A stretch of 64,000 nucleotides of DNA from Palsa-147 sp963771905. Its GTDB lineage: Bacteria > Acidobacteriota > Terriglobia > Acidiferrales > UBA7541. This document shows, one piece after another, positions 43,104-52,345 of this stretch. The stretch is taken from the NCBI GenBank assembly GCA_963771905.1, contig CAVYVI010000008.1:96214-160213 (forward strand), read 5' to 3'. Below the pieces are notes generated by a model. That model was given only the letters and a program-made list of their open reading frames with translations. It was not told the DNA's origin and did no database searches. The stretch's first letter is position 1, and each line of letters begins with the position of its first letter. A program made the translations under genes and the position numbers.

Positions 43104-44642
43104 TCAGTTGCTTGCGGCGTGTGTCGGTTGGGCGCTGCTTCCCTTGAGCGCGGCGCGAGCTTGCGGTACGGCAAATGCCGTCTCGACGCGCTCGTCGTTG
43201 ATGGCGGCCAGAGTGACGAGTGTTTTCTGCGCGTCGGCTGATTGGCCAGCCTTGACCTGCGCATCGGCGAGGAGCTGGAGTGAAAGTGGATTCCCGGAAT
43301 CTTCTTCCAGTTCGGAGATTGCGTCGGAATATTTTCCCTGCACGAGCAAGACGGCGCCATTAGCGGAGTGATAGGAATTCTGGATCAGGTTGTTCCGGCT
43401 CGTTTGCGCCATGGCGCTCAGGGGTTCGAGCGCTTTCACGGCGACGTTCGGCATGGCGTCGCGCGCGCCGATGAAAGCCCGCGTCTGCAGGATCGTGGCG
43501 AGCTCCGTGTCGTGCTCCTCGCGCGAGAGAGGATGCTTTCCTGAAATCGCGGCCTGCGCGGCACCGAGGTCGTCCAGCGCCCCCGCAGGGTCGGAATTGA
43601 ATAGCGCCATGTCGCGATGACTTTCGGCTTCTTCGATTTCGAAGCCCTGCTTCTGAGAATCCGCCGCGATCTCGCTGAGAGCCTTCCGCGACTGCTCGGG
43701 TTGATTCTCACGGTAGTAGGTCATCGCCCACATGATTCGATAATCGAACTTCGTGCTGCGATCCTTCGTCATCGAAATGGCTTTCAAATATTCGACGCGC
43801 GCGCGATCCTCATCTCCCATCAGCGCGTATGTGGAGGCCACGCCGAGCTGCGAGGTCGTGAAACTCGGATCGATCCGCAGCGCGATTCGGTAATGGTCGA
43901 GCGCGTCCGGAAAATCGCCAAGCATCCGAAGGATTTCGCCGTAGGAATCCTGCGGGTTGGGCTGGCCGGGCAGCGCGGCGACATACTGGTTCATCAGCGG
44001 CGGCGCCAGATTCGGCTGGCCGCCGAGCGCATAGCAATACGCGAGGTTATTCAGCGCCGGAAAATAATTTGGATCGACCGTCAGGACATGGTGCAGAACG
44101 GCTTCACCGCGATCATAGACATCCTGGTTCGAGCAGAGCCATTCGGCCGTCATGTTACCGAGACGTTTGTCGTTGGGATATTTCGCGAGGAGATCGTTCA
44201 TCGCCGCGATGGCCGGAACAAGCTCGCCGTTCTTCGTGCCGTTCATCCAGCGGATCAGCAAGCGCTCGTCCGGCGAAGCTTTGGCCACGAATCGCTTCGC
44301 CAAGGCGCGCTCACGGCGTCCTTCGGCAGGGTCGTCGGTGAAAAACGCGAGGGTTGCATGGCCCAGCGCGAAGGTCGGATCCGCCTTGACGGCCTGGCGG
44401 AAGAAATCGACGCCTTCTTCCGTGAACAGTAAATCCTCTCGGTGCAGCATGCCCATTTCGTAGTCGTTCCTTGCCGCCTTCGATTGCGTGGTGATGGGCA
44501 CGGTGTCGGACTTCACGGCCGGCCCGGTCGGTTTTTTGGCCTTGGCCGCTGCTTGATGGGATTGCGCGAACGCGATGCTACCGCAAGTGCCGGCGATCAG
44601 CACTCCGATCAGTGCGTCTCGGAAGAAGTTCCGGATTTTCAT
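43104..44642 (-). CDS. Secreted TPR-repeat protein
   Basis: The protein of about 512 residues has a signal peptide (ALIGVLIAGTCGSIAFAQ) and then TPR-like helix pairs across most of the length, for example NYFPALNNLAYCYALGGQPNLAP and DALDHYRIALRIDPSFTTSQLG. It is probably a periplasmic protein-interaction scaffold. The ATG at 44642 is preceded by GCGAGG and is preferred over 44654. It lies 30 bases downstream of the phosphate-binding-like gene and may share a transcript with it. No enzymatic motif. Confidence 0.78.
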   Translation of the reverse strand: MKIRNFFRDALIGVLIAGTCGSIAFAQSHQAAAKAKKPTGPAVKSDTVPITTQSKAARNDYEMGMLHREDLLFTEEGVDFFRQAVKADPTFALGHATLAFFTDDPAEGRRERALAKRFVAKASPDERLLIRWMNGTKNGELVPAIAAMNDLLAKYPNDKRLGNMTAEWLCSNQDVYDRGEAVLHHVLTVDPNYFPALNNLAYCYALGGQPNLAPPLMNQYVAALPGQPNPQDSYGEILRMLGDFPDALDHYRIALRIDPSFTTSQLGVASTYALMGDEDRARVEYLKAISMTKDRSTKFDYRIMWAMTYYRENQPEQSRKALSEIAADSQKQGFEIEEAESHRDMALFNSDPAGALDDLGAAQAAISGKHPLSREEHDTELATILQTRAFIGARDAMPNVAVKALEPLSAMAQTSRNNLIQNSYHSANGAVLLVQGKYSDAISELEEDSGNPLSLQLLADAQVKAGQSADAQKTLVTLAAINDERVETAFAVPQARAALKGSSAQPTHAASN

Positions 44643-44672
44643 GTTGCCTCGCATGAAATATTCCTGGCGAAA

Positions 44673-45149
44673 TCAGTGGCCCTTGAGAACGTAGCCGATG
44701 TCGAAAGGCTGCTTGTCGTCAATCTTGATGACCTTCACGGCGCTCGTGATGTTGTAGACGTCGACGACGCCGATCGCCGTCGGATTCGATCCGACCGCTC
44801 GGACGATATCCTCGTCGCTCGGGACAAAAATGATCGAGGCGGCAGACTTGTGGCTCTCGTCGTTCAGGATTGTTTTTCCTTCGTCCGCGGAGACGCCCAT
44901 CACCTTCTCGATGACGAACTTCATGCCTGGCGAACTGGGCTCGCGCAGAACGATGGTGACGCTCCGGCCATTCGCCCAGGCTGCAGTCTTGCCTTTGAAG
45001 ATTTTTCCGAGATCGGAAAGCGCCATCGCCTTCACTGGATTGGTAGGATGAACGATGACGGCAAAGTCCGTCGCGTAGGCAACAGTCGCGCAAGCCACAA
45101 GCAGCGTGCATACAACCAGAAGACGATTTCGCATCGGACGGCTTCTCAT
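44673..45149 (-). CDS. Small secreted PstS-like ligand-binding protein
   Basis: The 158-residue protein has a signal peptide (LLVVCTLLVACATVAYA) and a single periplasmic-binding-like lobe with FAVIVHPTNPVKAMALSDLGKIFKGK, a pattern seen in PstS-like phosphate-binding proteins of the short secreted type. No permease or ATPase gene is next to it, so it may deliver ligand to a distant system or act in signalling. Start at 45149 or the in-frame ATG at 45134 are both possible. Confidence 0.7.
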   Translation of the reverse strand: MRSRPMRNRLLVVCTLLVACATVAYATDFAVIVHPTNPVKAMALSDLGKIFKGKTAAWANGRSVTIVLREPSSPGMKFVIEKVMGVSADEGKTILNDESHKSAASIIFVPSDEDIVRAVGSNPTAIGVVDVYNITSAVKVIKIDDKQPFDIGYVLKGH

Positions 45150-45422
45150 CTATCAAGCAAAATACGGCGGACGGCAGGCCCTCTGAGTGCCCGCCTGAAT
45201 TCAAAGGTAGCATTTTGGCGTGGCGCGGGAATGGCTGTTTCAAGCAGATGTTGTCGTTCGAGTACCCGCCGCGAACGCTACCCGGTACTCACTTCATGGA
45301 CACAAGGCCGATTTTGATACGTGACCTCTTGCGGAAAGGTGTATCTTATCGCCGGGTGCTTCCTCCGCATCCGAACCGCGGCGCCAGCGGCATGCCCCAC
45401 GAAACGGGGAATGGAGGAACGA

Positions 45423-46109
45423 ATGAAACGATTGTTGTTGGTTGGCGCTGTGGTGTCGGTTCTGCTGTTTTCAACCCCGGTTACTCACGCACAGTCCACG
45501 GAACTTTTGCAAGGCACGCAAGTCCGTTTGACACTGATCAATGGTTTGAGCACGAGTATCGCCCGCGACGGTGATCCGTTTATCGCCGTTGTCGCCGAGC
45601 CCGTGTTTTACAACGGCCAGCTGGTTCTTCCGGCCGGCGCGAAGGTTCACGGTCAGATCGGCACGATTGTTCGGCCGAAGCATTTCGGCGTGTTCCGCGG
45701 CGGAGCGGCGATGAACGTTACGTTCCGGTCCTTCGAGATCGACAGCCGCATTTTCCCGGCGCAGATGAGCATTCTCGCGATTTCGAACGGCGGGGCAGAT
45801 ACGGACAAGACCAGGAAAGATCTGCACACGACTGAGGGCGTCGTCGTCGAAGAGAGGCGGGACATTAAGGGAACACTCGAGGACGTCGCCATCGGAACCG
45901 CAGGCGGCTCCGTCGTCGGCACGGTTTTCAGCCACGTCGTACGCGGAACAGTGCTGGGCCTGATTGGCGGCACAGCCTGGGTGATCCAGAAGAAGGGCAA
46001 GGACGTCGAACTTCCAGCGCAGACGCAGCTGCTGGTCCGCATGGACTCGACCACGTCTCTGCCGAGCAGCGTGATTCACAACGCTTCGAACACGACCGGC
46101 TCGATGTAG
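45423..46109 (+). CDS. Secreted protein with glycine-rich hydrophobic segment, unknown function
   Basis: A 228-residue protein with signal peptide (KRLLLVGAVVSVLLFSTPVTHA) and a beta-rich domain (ELLQGTQVRLTLINGLSTSIARDGDPFIAVV, LVLPAGAKVHGQI). Residues about 165-200 form a Gly-rich hydrophobic stretch (IGTAGGSVVGTVFSHVV...LGLIGGTAWV), like the glycine-zipper region of outer-membrane proteins. The ATG at 45423 follows GGAGGAACGA. No operon partner is evident on this strand. Confidence 0.7.
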   Translation: MKRLLLVGAVVSVLLFSTPVTHAQSTELLQGTQVRLTLINGLSTSIARDGDPFIAVVAEPVFYNGQLVLPAGAKVHGQIGTIVRPKHFGVFRGGAAMNVTFRSFEIDSRIFPAQMSILAISNGGADTDKTRKDLHTTEGVVVEERRDIKGTLEDVAIGTAGGSVVGTVFSHVVRGTVLGLIGGTAWVIQKKGKDVELPAQTQLLVRMDSTTSLPSSVIHNASNTTGSM

Positions 46110-46257
46110 CGCGCGAGTTCCCTCGATACGCCGCTGACTTGAGAGCTATTCCCGGGGATGCTAGAGGTGTCTCTGTACGCGTCAAGTGAAGCCGAGCGGA
46201 ATGCATTATTCGGTTTCGCGAACGCCGAGCGCCGGATCGTCGGTGCGCGGTGCGTGA

Positions 46258-46647
46258 CTACGCTTTCGGAGTCTGCAAATCATCGGCCGCCGGGAACGCC
46301 ACGCACCAGGTGCTCTCTCCGTGCAACCGCGCCACGCCGATCACGGCGCCGATGTCGACTGGTTCCATCCACGCGATTTGATAGAGCACCGGACGTGCGG
46401 ATGAGTCTTGCCCCGTCGTGACAGGCTGGATGGCAAGCAGTGACTCGAATGAAACCGGCGTCTTCAAGCGAAAGCAGCAGCCATTCTCGCTGACGTTCGT
46501 GGTGGCCGTATGCTCGGCGAAGAAATGGCCGAGGTGATCGAAGCCGGAGACTTCAACATGTATCGCGGCGGGGACTCGCGTCTCATGGCGCCGCTTCAGC
46601 GCCGCGACCGTGCTTTCCCGTTCGGGATCTTCCGATTCCTTCTTCAT
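46258..46647 (-). CDS. PilZ-domain protein
   Basis: The 129-residue protein is essentially one PilZ domain with RRHETR (cyclic-di-GMP binding arginines) and NVSENGCCF, the D/NxSxxG motif in its canonical form. It should bind cyclic di-GMP, in contrast to the degenerate domain at 37182. The ATG at 46647 was chosen because the frame in front (to 47121) overlaps the next gene and has no domain. No strong ribosome binding site is present. Confidence 0.75.
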   Translation of the reverse strand: MKKESEDPERESTVAALKRRHETRVPAAIHVEVSGFDHLGHFFAEHTATTNVSENGCCFRLKTPVSFESLLAIQPVTTGQDSSARPVLYQIAWMEPVDIGAVIGVARLHGESTWCVAFPAADDLQTPKA

Positions 46648-46822
46648 CGAGTGGAGCTCGCTTGTTCTCAGCGCATCAGTGGATCCGCGCTTCCGATCTG
46701 TGCGTACCCGAAACCAGAGTGCGCGAGCTGATTTCCGTTCAGCGCTCGCGGCTTCCGCGGTCGCAGGGAGGTACCGACTGATGCGACCGGAAACGTCATG
46801 CAAAATCGGAACAGAGCGTGCT

Positions 46823-48235
46823 TCACGCTGCTCCGGCACTCGCGGCGCGTTTGTTGGCGCGCTTGAGATAGCGGTATAGGCTCGTCCGCCCGATCCCCAG
46901 TAGCTGTGCCGCGCGTACGCGGTTTCCCTTGCACGATTCGAGAACGCGCTCGATGTGCGCTTGTCGGACTTCCACCAGTGGCAGCGGCCGCCAGGTCTCG
47001 TCATGGATTCGGGTATGGCGATGCGGTTCTTGCAGGTGAGCTGGCAAATCGTCCAGGTCGATGAAATCGGAAGTAGATCGGATCGCTGCGCTGGAAAGGG
47101 CATTCTCCAGCTCGCGGACATTGCCGGGCCAATTGTGCCGCAGCAGCGCCAACTGCGCGCGACGCGTCAAGCCCTGAATCGGTTTCCCGTATGCATCGCT
47201 GTATTTCTTTAGGAAGTGCTGAAGGAGAAGCGGAAGATCATCCGGGCGTTCCGCGAGCCCCGGCACGCGGAGCTCGATGGTGCTCAGGCGATAAAAAAGA
47301 TCCTGACGGAAGCGGCCCGCGAGGACTTCCGCGCAGAGGTCGCGATTCGTCGCGGCAATGAGGCGCACGTTCACTTTCTGGACTTCGGGAGATCCCACGC
47401 GTTGAATCTCGCGGTTTTGAATCACGCGGAGCAGCTTTGCTTGCATCGCCAGGGAAGTCTCGCCCACTTCATCGAGAAAAACGGTGCCGTCATCGGCGTA
47501 TTCGAACAGGCCCGGACGCGTGTCCGTTGCGCCCGTAAACGCGCCGCGGACGTGGCCGAAAAGCTCGCTTTCGAGCAACGTGTCGACGACCGCCGAGCAG
47601 TTGCAGACGGCGAAGCGTTCTTTCGCTACGGGGCTCATTTGATGGAGCGCGCGCGCGACAAGTTCCTTGCCCGCGCCGGTCGGCCCGCTGATGAGCACGT
47701 TGCTGTAATGCCGCGCGAGTTTCCGGGCGAGATCGAACATCTCCAGCATCGCGGGACTTCTTCCGATGATTCCGTGAAATTCCCAGTTGTTCAACAGCTG
47801 CAGTTCGAGGTCACGAATCTGATGCCGCTGCGCGTACATGTCGGCGAGCTCGTCAAGAGTCTTGAGGAGTCGCGCGGAGTCAACCGGTTTGCACAGGTAG
47901 TCGTATGCGCCGCGTTTGACGGCTTCCACTGCGGAGTCCACCGAATAAAATCCCGTTGCGAAGATCACGTGGATCCCGGGATCGAGTTGCAGCGCTTTTT
48001 CCAGGAATTTCCGGCCGTCCATTCCCGGCATTTGAATATCGGCGATGACCGCGCGCCCCGCGCCCCGCTGCACCATCCGCAGTGCTTCGTTCGCGTCCGT
48101 GGTCCCAACGGCCGGAAACCCGGCCCGGACGAGCTGCGCGCTCATCATTTCGACTTGCTCGGGTTCATCGTCCAACACGCAGACAGTTAGATTCTTCCTG
48201 TCAATTCCGATTAGACTTTTTTCCGCGATAGCCAT
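46823..48235 (-). CDS. NtrC-family sigma-54-dependent response regulator
   Basis: The 470-residue protein has a receiver domain (phosphoacceptor Asp in IADIQMPGMDG, residue about 66), an AAA+ sigma-54-activator domain with GPTGAGKELVARALH, GAFTGA (contacts sigma-54) and FLDEVGETSLAMQAKLLRV, and a C-terminal Fis-type helix-turn-helix (NRVRAAQLLGIGRTSLYRYL). The Walker A reads GPTGAGKE where most have GESGTGKE. It activates sigma-54 promoters on phosphorylation. No histidine kinase is adjacent. Two palindromes lie upstream. Confidence 0.93.
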   Translation of the reverse strand: MAIAEKSLIGIDRKNLTVCVLDDEPEQVEMMSAQLVRAGFPAVGTTDANEALRMVQRGAGRAVIADIQMPGMDGRKFLEKALQLDPGIHVIFATGFYSVDSAVEAVKRGAYDYLCKPVDSARLLKTLDELADMYAQRHQIRDLELQLLNNWEFHGIIGRSPAMLEMFDLARKLARHYSNVLISGPTGAGKELVARALHQMSPVAKERFAVCNCSAVVDTLLESELFGHVRGAFTGATDTRPGLFEYADDGTVFLDEVGETSLAMQAKLLRVIQNREIQRVGSPEVQKVNVRLIAATNRDLCAEVLAGRFRQDLFYRLSTIELRVPGLAERPDDLPLLLQHFLKKYSDAYGKPIQGLTRRAQLALLRHNWPGNVRELENALSSAAIRSTSDFIDLDDLPAHLQEPHRHTRIHDETWRPLPLVEVRQAHIERVLESCKGNRVRAAQLLGIGRTSLYRYLKRANKRAASAGAA

Positions 48236-48249
48236 GACCCAGATCAGTA

Positions 48250-48264
48250 GGCACGGCCTGTGCC
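48250..48264. promoter_or_regulatory. GGCAC-N5-GTGCC palindrome ahead of the NtrC-type gene
   Basis: An inverted repeat GGCAC/GTGCC with a five-base centre lies 15 bases from the start codon of the NtrC-type gene. Position suggests an operator, possibly for self-regulation, but no family consensus could be assigned. Confidence 0.35.
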
Positions 48265-48332
48265 ATCTTGACGATGGAAGGCTCCGTAATCCGCGCTGGC
48301 AGCAACCTCCGGCGCGCTGATGTCGGATGATG

Positions 48333-48359
48333 CGCCCATAAGGGCCTCAATTATGGGCG
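48333..48359. promoter_or_regulatory. Nine-base perfect inverted repeat in the 340-base intergenic spacer
   Basis: CGCCCATAA (48333-48341) and TTATGGGCG (48351-48359) are perfectly complementary across a nine-base centre. No T tract follows on either strand, so it is not a typical terminator. The remaining part of the spacer 48236-48577 shows no further gene or signal. Confidence 0.4.
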
Positions 48360-48577
48360 GTTACCAGGGCGGTGCGAAAAAGTTTGGCGACCGACGGAAG
48401 TGCAACATTTTGCGACAGGATCCAAGATTTGCCGGCGGTGTGCGTTCCGAACTGAAACGGGAGTGTCAAAGACGAACCGCGGCAAGCGATGCGCCCGGCG
48501 CTACTGTATGAGCGTCCGTGTGCGGAAATGGTGCACAGCGTGCCGCTGTTCCCCACATCGAATGGGCCTCGCCACAT

Positions 48578-49278
48578 TCATCCGTAGCCGGCGCCAGGAT
48601 AAAGCACGTTCAAGGCAATGAGGAACACGCGCGTGAAAATCTTGTCGAAGAGAAACCACGCAAGAATCAGCCCTGCGAAGCCGAAGCCCTGGCGGCTCCA
48701 TCCGAGGAATCTCCGGGCCACATCATCGCTCATGAACAGCGTGATCACGTTGTGCCCGTCGAGCGGGGGAACTGGCAAAAGATTGAAAGTGCCCAGGAGC
48801 AGGTTGAGGACAAACAGAATGCTCAAAAACGTTGCCGCGAATTCGGCGATGCCCGGGCCGGTGGCTTCGGTGATCCGCGTAAAGCTGGCGCTCATTGGGG
48901 GGTGAAAAATGCCGAACATCATTCCGCCGCGAATCGCCAACGCCGCCAGAATCATCAGCGTGAAATTTGCCGCCGGACCGGCGAGCGCCATCCAAGCGGC
49001 GCGACGCGGGTAACGCTGCTGCCACAGCGGATCGTATGGCGCGCTGGCCCATCCGATCATCCAGTGCGCCGTGACATAGGAAAGGAGCGGCACGACAACC
49101 ATGCCGAATGGAGACCGCCGAATGTGCGGAACGGGATTCAGCGTAACTTGTCCGCCGTGGAACGCCGTGGGATCGCCGCCGAGCTTGGCGACAAGCGCGT
49201 GCGCGCCTTCATGGCACGTGGTCGAGAAGAGGAAAACGATATACCAGATGGCGCCGAGCACCAGGAATTGCGGGTTCA
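48578..49278 (-). CDS. Site-2 protease-like M50 membrane metallopeptidase
   Basis: About 233 residues, strongly hydrophobic. HEGAH near residue 24 within a transmembrane helix gives two zinc ligands, and NLLPVPPLDGHN provides the conserved Asp ligand (LDG). These are the hallmarks of the short M50B-type site-2 proteases that cleave substrates within the membrane. The ATG at 49278 is preferred; the frame continues to 49327. It is followed by a 196-base spacer leading to tRNA-Gln. Confidence 0.88.
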
Positions 49279-49474
49279 TGGCGACGCTAAGAGTATGGCG
49301 AGCCGCCTCCCCGCGCAAGCACTTCACGTCATTTGCCGATCCGTGAAATCACGAACAGCGGCTGCGCGGCGTCTCCACCGGTTTGATCGCGGATGGTACC
49401 TGGCTGAACCGGCGGCGTCCCGGCCGTGCCGGATGCGGAGAACTCGATCGCGCACGATTTGGAAGAAGTAAGTG

Positions 49475-49549
49475 TGGCTCCGGGGCCTGGACTCGAACCA
49501 GGATAACCAGCTCCAAAGGCTGGCGTGCTACCGATTGCACTACCCCGGA
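49475..49549 (-). tRNA. tRNA-Gln (anticodon TTG)
   Basis: On the minus strand TCCGGGG at the 5-prime end pairs with CCCCGGA, followed by discriminator G and an encoded CCA. The anticodon stem CCAGC/GCTGG holds the loop CTTTGGA, so the anticodon is TTG. TTCGAGT of the T-loop is present. An extended TGCTACACT minus-10 box lies just upstream. Confidence 0.93.
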
Positions 49550-49666
49550 GTAGCGCAAGAAAGTGTAGCAGACAAACCCGCGATTTGATCCCTTCGCCAC
49601 GCGGAGCGAACTCTGCTGTTTGCCGCTCCGCCGCCAATTTGTTAGGCTTCTGAACGCCTTCACTAC

Positions 49667-49756
<90 letters not shown>

Positions 49757-49989
49757 CCCAGTCTTAGGTTTTCTCTCGGTTCCTATCATGGATGCGGAAA
49801 TCTCGATTTTCCGGCCCGATTGCCCGTAATTGCTAACTTGGTTTTATCCCTCTCCGATGGCGCTCCCTCGAACGCGGCGAAATACGTGCAAAATTCTCCC
49901 AAAGTAATCGCGAGGTGCACTTACAAAACCCAATCCGCAGGGATCGATTTTTTGAGAGGTGGCCTAGCCGTGAGATCTGAGGAGACATC

Positions 49990-50026
49990 GGTGGGTGTGT
50001 GGGTTCGATCCCCACCGCCCCTACCA
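49990..50026 (+). pseudogene. tRNA 3-prime-end remnant (T-arm and acceptor half plus CCA)
   Basis: GTGGG-TTCGATC-CCCAC forms a perfect T-arm, followed by CGCCCCT, A and CCA. The matching 5-prime acceptor strand (AGGGGCG) is absent from the 60-100 bases upstream, so no complete tRNA can fold. The 3-prime half resembles tRNA-Trp-type ends, though other tRNAs are possible. Duplicated tRNA ends of this kind are left by integration of mobile elements at tRNA genes, and it lies exactly where chromosomal genes give way to accessory genes. Confidence 0.6.
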
Positions 50027-50367
50027 GCTTTCTCATTCACTTCGAAGGACTTGCGAGTTTCGCGAGGCAGCAAAAGGCAGCATTAAGAGCGGGGCAGCGT
50101 CGGCGAGCGAGTGAAACCTCGCGGCATGGATGGCAAGCCGACCAAACAGAATCAGACTAAATACTGGCCCGAGGCACTCGCTGATGCTGCATTATGGTCG
50201 TGCCATCGGAAGGTTCTTTGGATGCCCAAGGACTGCAAAGGGGAAACGGAGGCGCGACTTTTATCGTCGCCATCGCTTTCCAGCGCTAGCCTACATTGAC
50301 TAACTAGCAGTTAAAGGAGCTACGGCGTCTTGGGGGACCAGAATCCCCACGTCCAAAGAGAAGGTCA

Positions 50368-50949
50368 ATGCCAGACATTTGGTTCACTGCCGATTTTCAT
50401 CTGGGGCACAAGAACATTATTCGGTACTGCAATCGCCCTTTTGAAACCGTTGAGGAAATGAATCATACGATTCTTGAACGCCTGAACGCTTGCGTAAAAG
50501 CAAATGACATTCTGTACTTCCTTGGGGATTTTTGTATCGGGCCCAAAGCACGAGCTGCGGAGCTTCGGAAGCAAATTCGCTGCAAGAAGATTTTTGGGGT
50601 CCCCGGGAATCACGACAAAGACACACGCAAACTCATCCAGGAGTTTTGCTGGCTCAACGACCTCGCAGAAGTCTCGCTCAACGGCCAAAGAATCGTCCTT
50701 TGTCACTATGCGATGAGAGTCTGGAATCAATCTTCCCGTGGAACTTGGCATCTTTACGGACATTCCCATGGAAGATTGCCAGACGTTGCTACATCACTTT
50801 CGATGGATGTTGGAGTGGACACTCACGATTTTCGGCCATGGCATTTTGACGAGGTCAGCAGCCACATGGCAGTAAAGACCGGAGCAGCACTTAAGAGAAA
50901 TCACAGCGACGCTTTGGAGGAAGATCACCCTCATTCGCGAGACTCATAA
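50368..50949 (+). CDS. Calcineurin-like metallophosphoesterase
   Basis: The 193-residue protein has all five blocks of the family: D9-x-H11 (TADFHLGH), G53-D54, G80-N81-H82-D83, H113 (LCHY) and G131-H132-S133-H134. It should bind two metals and hydrolyse phosphodiester or phosphomonoester bonds; substrate unknown. Small stand-alone members of this type are common in phages and islands. It is the first intact gene past the tRNA remnant; the 340 bases before it show no other gene. The last 20 residues are charged and not part of the core. Confidence 0.82.
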   Translation: MPDIWFTADFHLGHKNIIRYCNRPFETVEEMNHTILERLNACVKANDILYFLGDFCIGPKARAAELRKQIRCKKIFGVPGNHDKDTRKLIQEFCWLNDLAEVSLNGQRIVLCHYAMRVWNQSSRGTWHLYGHSHGRLPDVATSLSMDVGVDTHDFRPWHFDEVSSHMAVKTGAALKRNHSDALEEDHPHSRDS

Positions 50950-51196
50950 GGGACCAGGCACCGCCGTCTCAGTACATCCAAACATGCGAGTCCTCTATTT
51001 CAGGCCTCAAATCGTTCGAAGTTGGCCCCGGTCGCTACTCGCTTCAAGCTATATGATTGTGCCTGGAGGCGAATCATTAACGAACCGTGAAAACAGGCCG
51101 AAGCCTTGCGCTGGCCGGCGATTTCACCAACTCAGGGATTGACGGAAGGTTAATCTTTGTATTATCTTCCGGTTGCGGCGGGGGTTGGAGGAAAAA

Positions 51197-51373
51197 TTGG
51201 CGAAAAAGAAAGTACCTACACCTGAAGAAGAAATGGTGGAGTTGCTCAGGAATATGCTCATCGTGCAGCTTGGCATCGCCAAGGTTCCTCAAAACGATAT
51301 TCGCAAGATAGCTGGTTGTGGTATCAATCGCATAAACGACGTGCTCAAGCACATTCCGAAATCGAATCGGTAA
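51197..51373 (+). CDS. Small helix-turn-helix-like protein 1 of the candidate defence operon
   Basis: The 58-residue product has an N-terminal helix (PEEEMVELLRNMLIVQL) and a helix-turn-helix-like C-terminal part (QNDIRKIAGCGINRINDVLKHI). The TTG at 51197 follows GGAGGAAAAA by a good spacing. It is the first of five short proteins of the same layout, 20 bases ahead of the next. It probably binds DNA or a partner; the function is inferred from fold and neighbours only. Confidence 0.6.
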   Translation: MAKKKVPTPEEEMVELLRNMLIVQLGIAKVPQNDIRKIAGCGINRINDVLKHIPKSNR

Positions 51374-51392
51374 GTTTCTGGCGAGGTCACGC

Positions 51393-51581
51393 ATGGCAAA
51401 GGCGAAAACCGACAGCGAGAAAATCCTTGCGGCGCTGGAAGACTTACATGCGCGACTCGAAGACCTCTTCGTCCTCGAAGCATCTCGAGCCGGAATTGGT
51501 GGTCATAAAATCCGAGCTATTCTTGGAATCGATATGGCACGGGTCACGAGGATAGCCAAACATGTCAAAAAAGGAGAGTAG
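51393..51581 (+). CDS. Small helix-turn-helix-like protein 2
   Basis: This 62-residue protein repeats the layout of protein 1: a charged helix (SEKILAALEDLHARLEDLFVLEA) then a helix-turn-helix-like part (IGGHKIRAILGIDMARVTRIAKHV) and a basic end (KKGE). Its stop lies four bases before the GTG start of the next gene. Sequence identity to its neighbours is low, but size, order and architecture match. Confidence 0.6.
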   Translation: MAKAKTDSEKILAALEDLHARLEDLFVLEASRAGIGGHKIRAILGIDMARVTRIAKHVKKGE

Positions 51582-51585
51582 GTCC

Positions 51586-51828
51586 GTGTCGCGCCACGCA
51601 GCCGAAGGTGATGAACTTGCGGCTCTTAACAAGGTGGCACGCTTCTTGGAAATTCTGACTCGGCTAAATCTGCAAACGATGAGAGGCGACCGGTCTCAGC
51701 AAGATATGGTCTTGATGTTGGATGCAGTGGGCTGCGGTCCTTCTGAGATTGCAGACTTGCTTGGAACTACGGCGAACACGGTCAATGTAACGCTATCGAA
51801 TGCCAAGAAAAAGAAACGGAAGAAATAA
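51586..51828 (+). CDS. Small helix-turn-helix-like protein 3, lysine-rich tail
   Basis: An 80-residue protein with a helical N-terminal part (AALNKVARFLEILTRLNLQTM) and an obvious helix-turn-helix resembling sigma-factor region 4 (GCGPSEIADLLGTTANTVNVTLSN), ending in KKKKRKK. GTG at 51586 was taken because GGAG lies nine bases upstream and the previous stop is four bases away; an ATG at 51562 would overlap the upstream gene by 20 bases. DNA binding is likely. Confidence 0.62.
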   Translation: MSRHAAEGDELAALNKVARFLEILTRLNLQTMRGDRSQQDMVLMLDAVGCGPSEIADLLGTTANTVNVTLSNAKKKKRKK

Positions 51829-51883
51829 CCGCTCGCGATTCATGGGGCCTCAAAGGTTCTTGGACGCGATTCGGAGCCAATAA

Positions 51884-52324
51884 ATGGTCAAGGGAGCGAA
51901 GAAAAACGAAGATCGCGACCAGCAGATACTCAGTCGCCTTGCGCACATCGAGCACAAGGTGGAGTCCATTGATGATACGAATGCGTTTGCGCTCCGCGCT
52001 GATGCTGAGAAGCACACGGAAACTGTGAAGAAAATCTTCCGGCACGGCAAGCGGAGGGCTCAGGTTTACCTAGCTGCTGACGGAACTCGCGGCGTGGTTG
52101 AGATTGCTCAGCACCTTGGGATGAAGACTCCGAACGTGAGCCCGCAACTGCGAATCCTCAAGGAGGAAGGGCTCCTCGAACTCGTCGATGCTCCCGGCAG
52201 GCAAGACTTCTGGGCCAAAAAATCAATAGACCGGACACTTCGCATTAGCAAGTACCTATGCGAGGCATACAACCTCAAGTTGGACGGGCGATTGGACCAC
52301 GGGAGAGGGAAGAAACGGAAGTAG
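51884..52324 (+). CDS. Winged-helix (ArsR-like) protein of the candidate defence operon
   Basis: A 146-residue protein with a charged coiled N-terminal segment (residues 1-50) and a winged helix at about 68-105 (TRGVVEIAQHLGMKTPNVSPQLRILKEEGLLELV), similar to ArsR/MarR-type regulators. It ends in GRGKKRK. GGAG lies seven bases before the ATG. It separates the first three small HTH genes from the nuclease gene and could repress the operon. No cysteines typical of metal-sensing ArsR proteins are present. Confidence 0.65.
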   Translation: MVKGAKKNEDRDQQILSRLAHIEHKVESIDDTNAFALRADAEKHTETVKKIFRHGKRRAQVYLAADGTRGVVEIAQHLGMKTPNVSPQLRILKEEGLLELVDAPGRQDFWAKKSIDRTLRISKYLCEAYNLKLDGRLDHGRGKKRK

Positions 52325-52345
52325 AATCATTGTTACGGAACACAG

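Noticed and set aside
48333..48359. Rho-independent terminator
   Set aside because: The hairpin is not followed by a T tract on either strand.
48320..48511. 63-codon plus-strand frame in the spacer
   Set aside because: Overlaps a palindrome and shows no ribosome binding site or domain.
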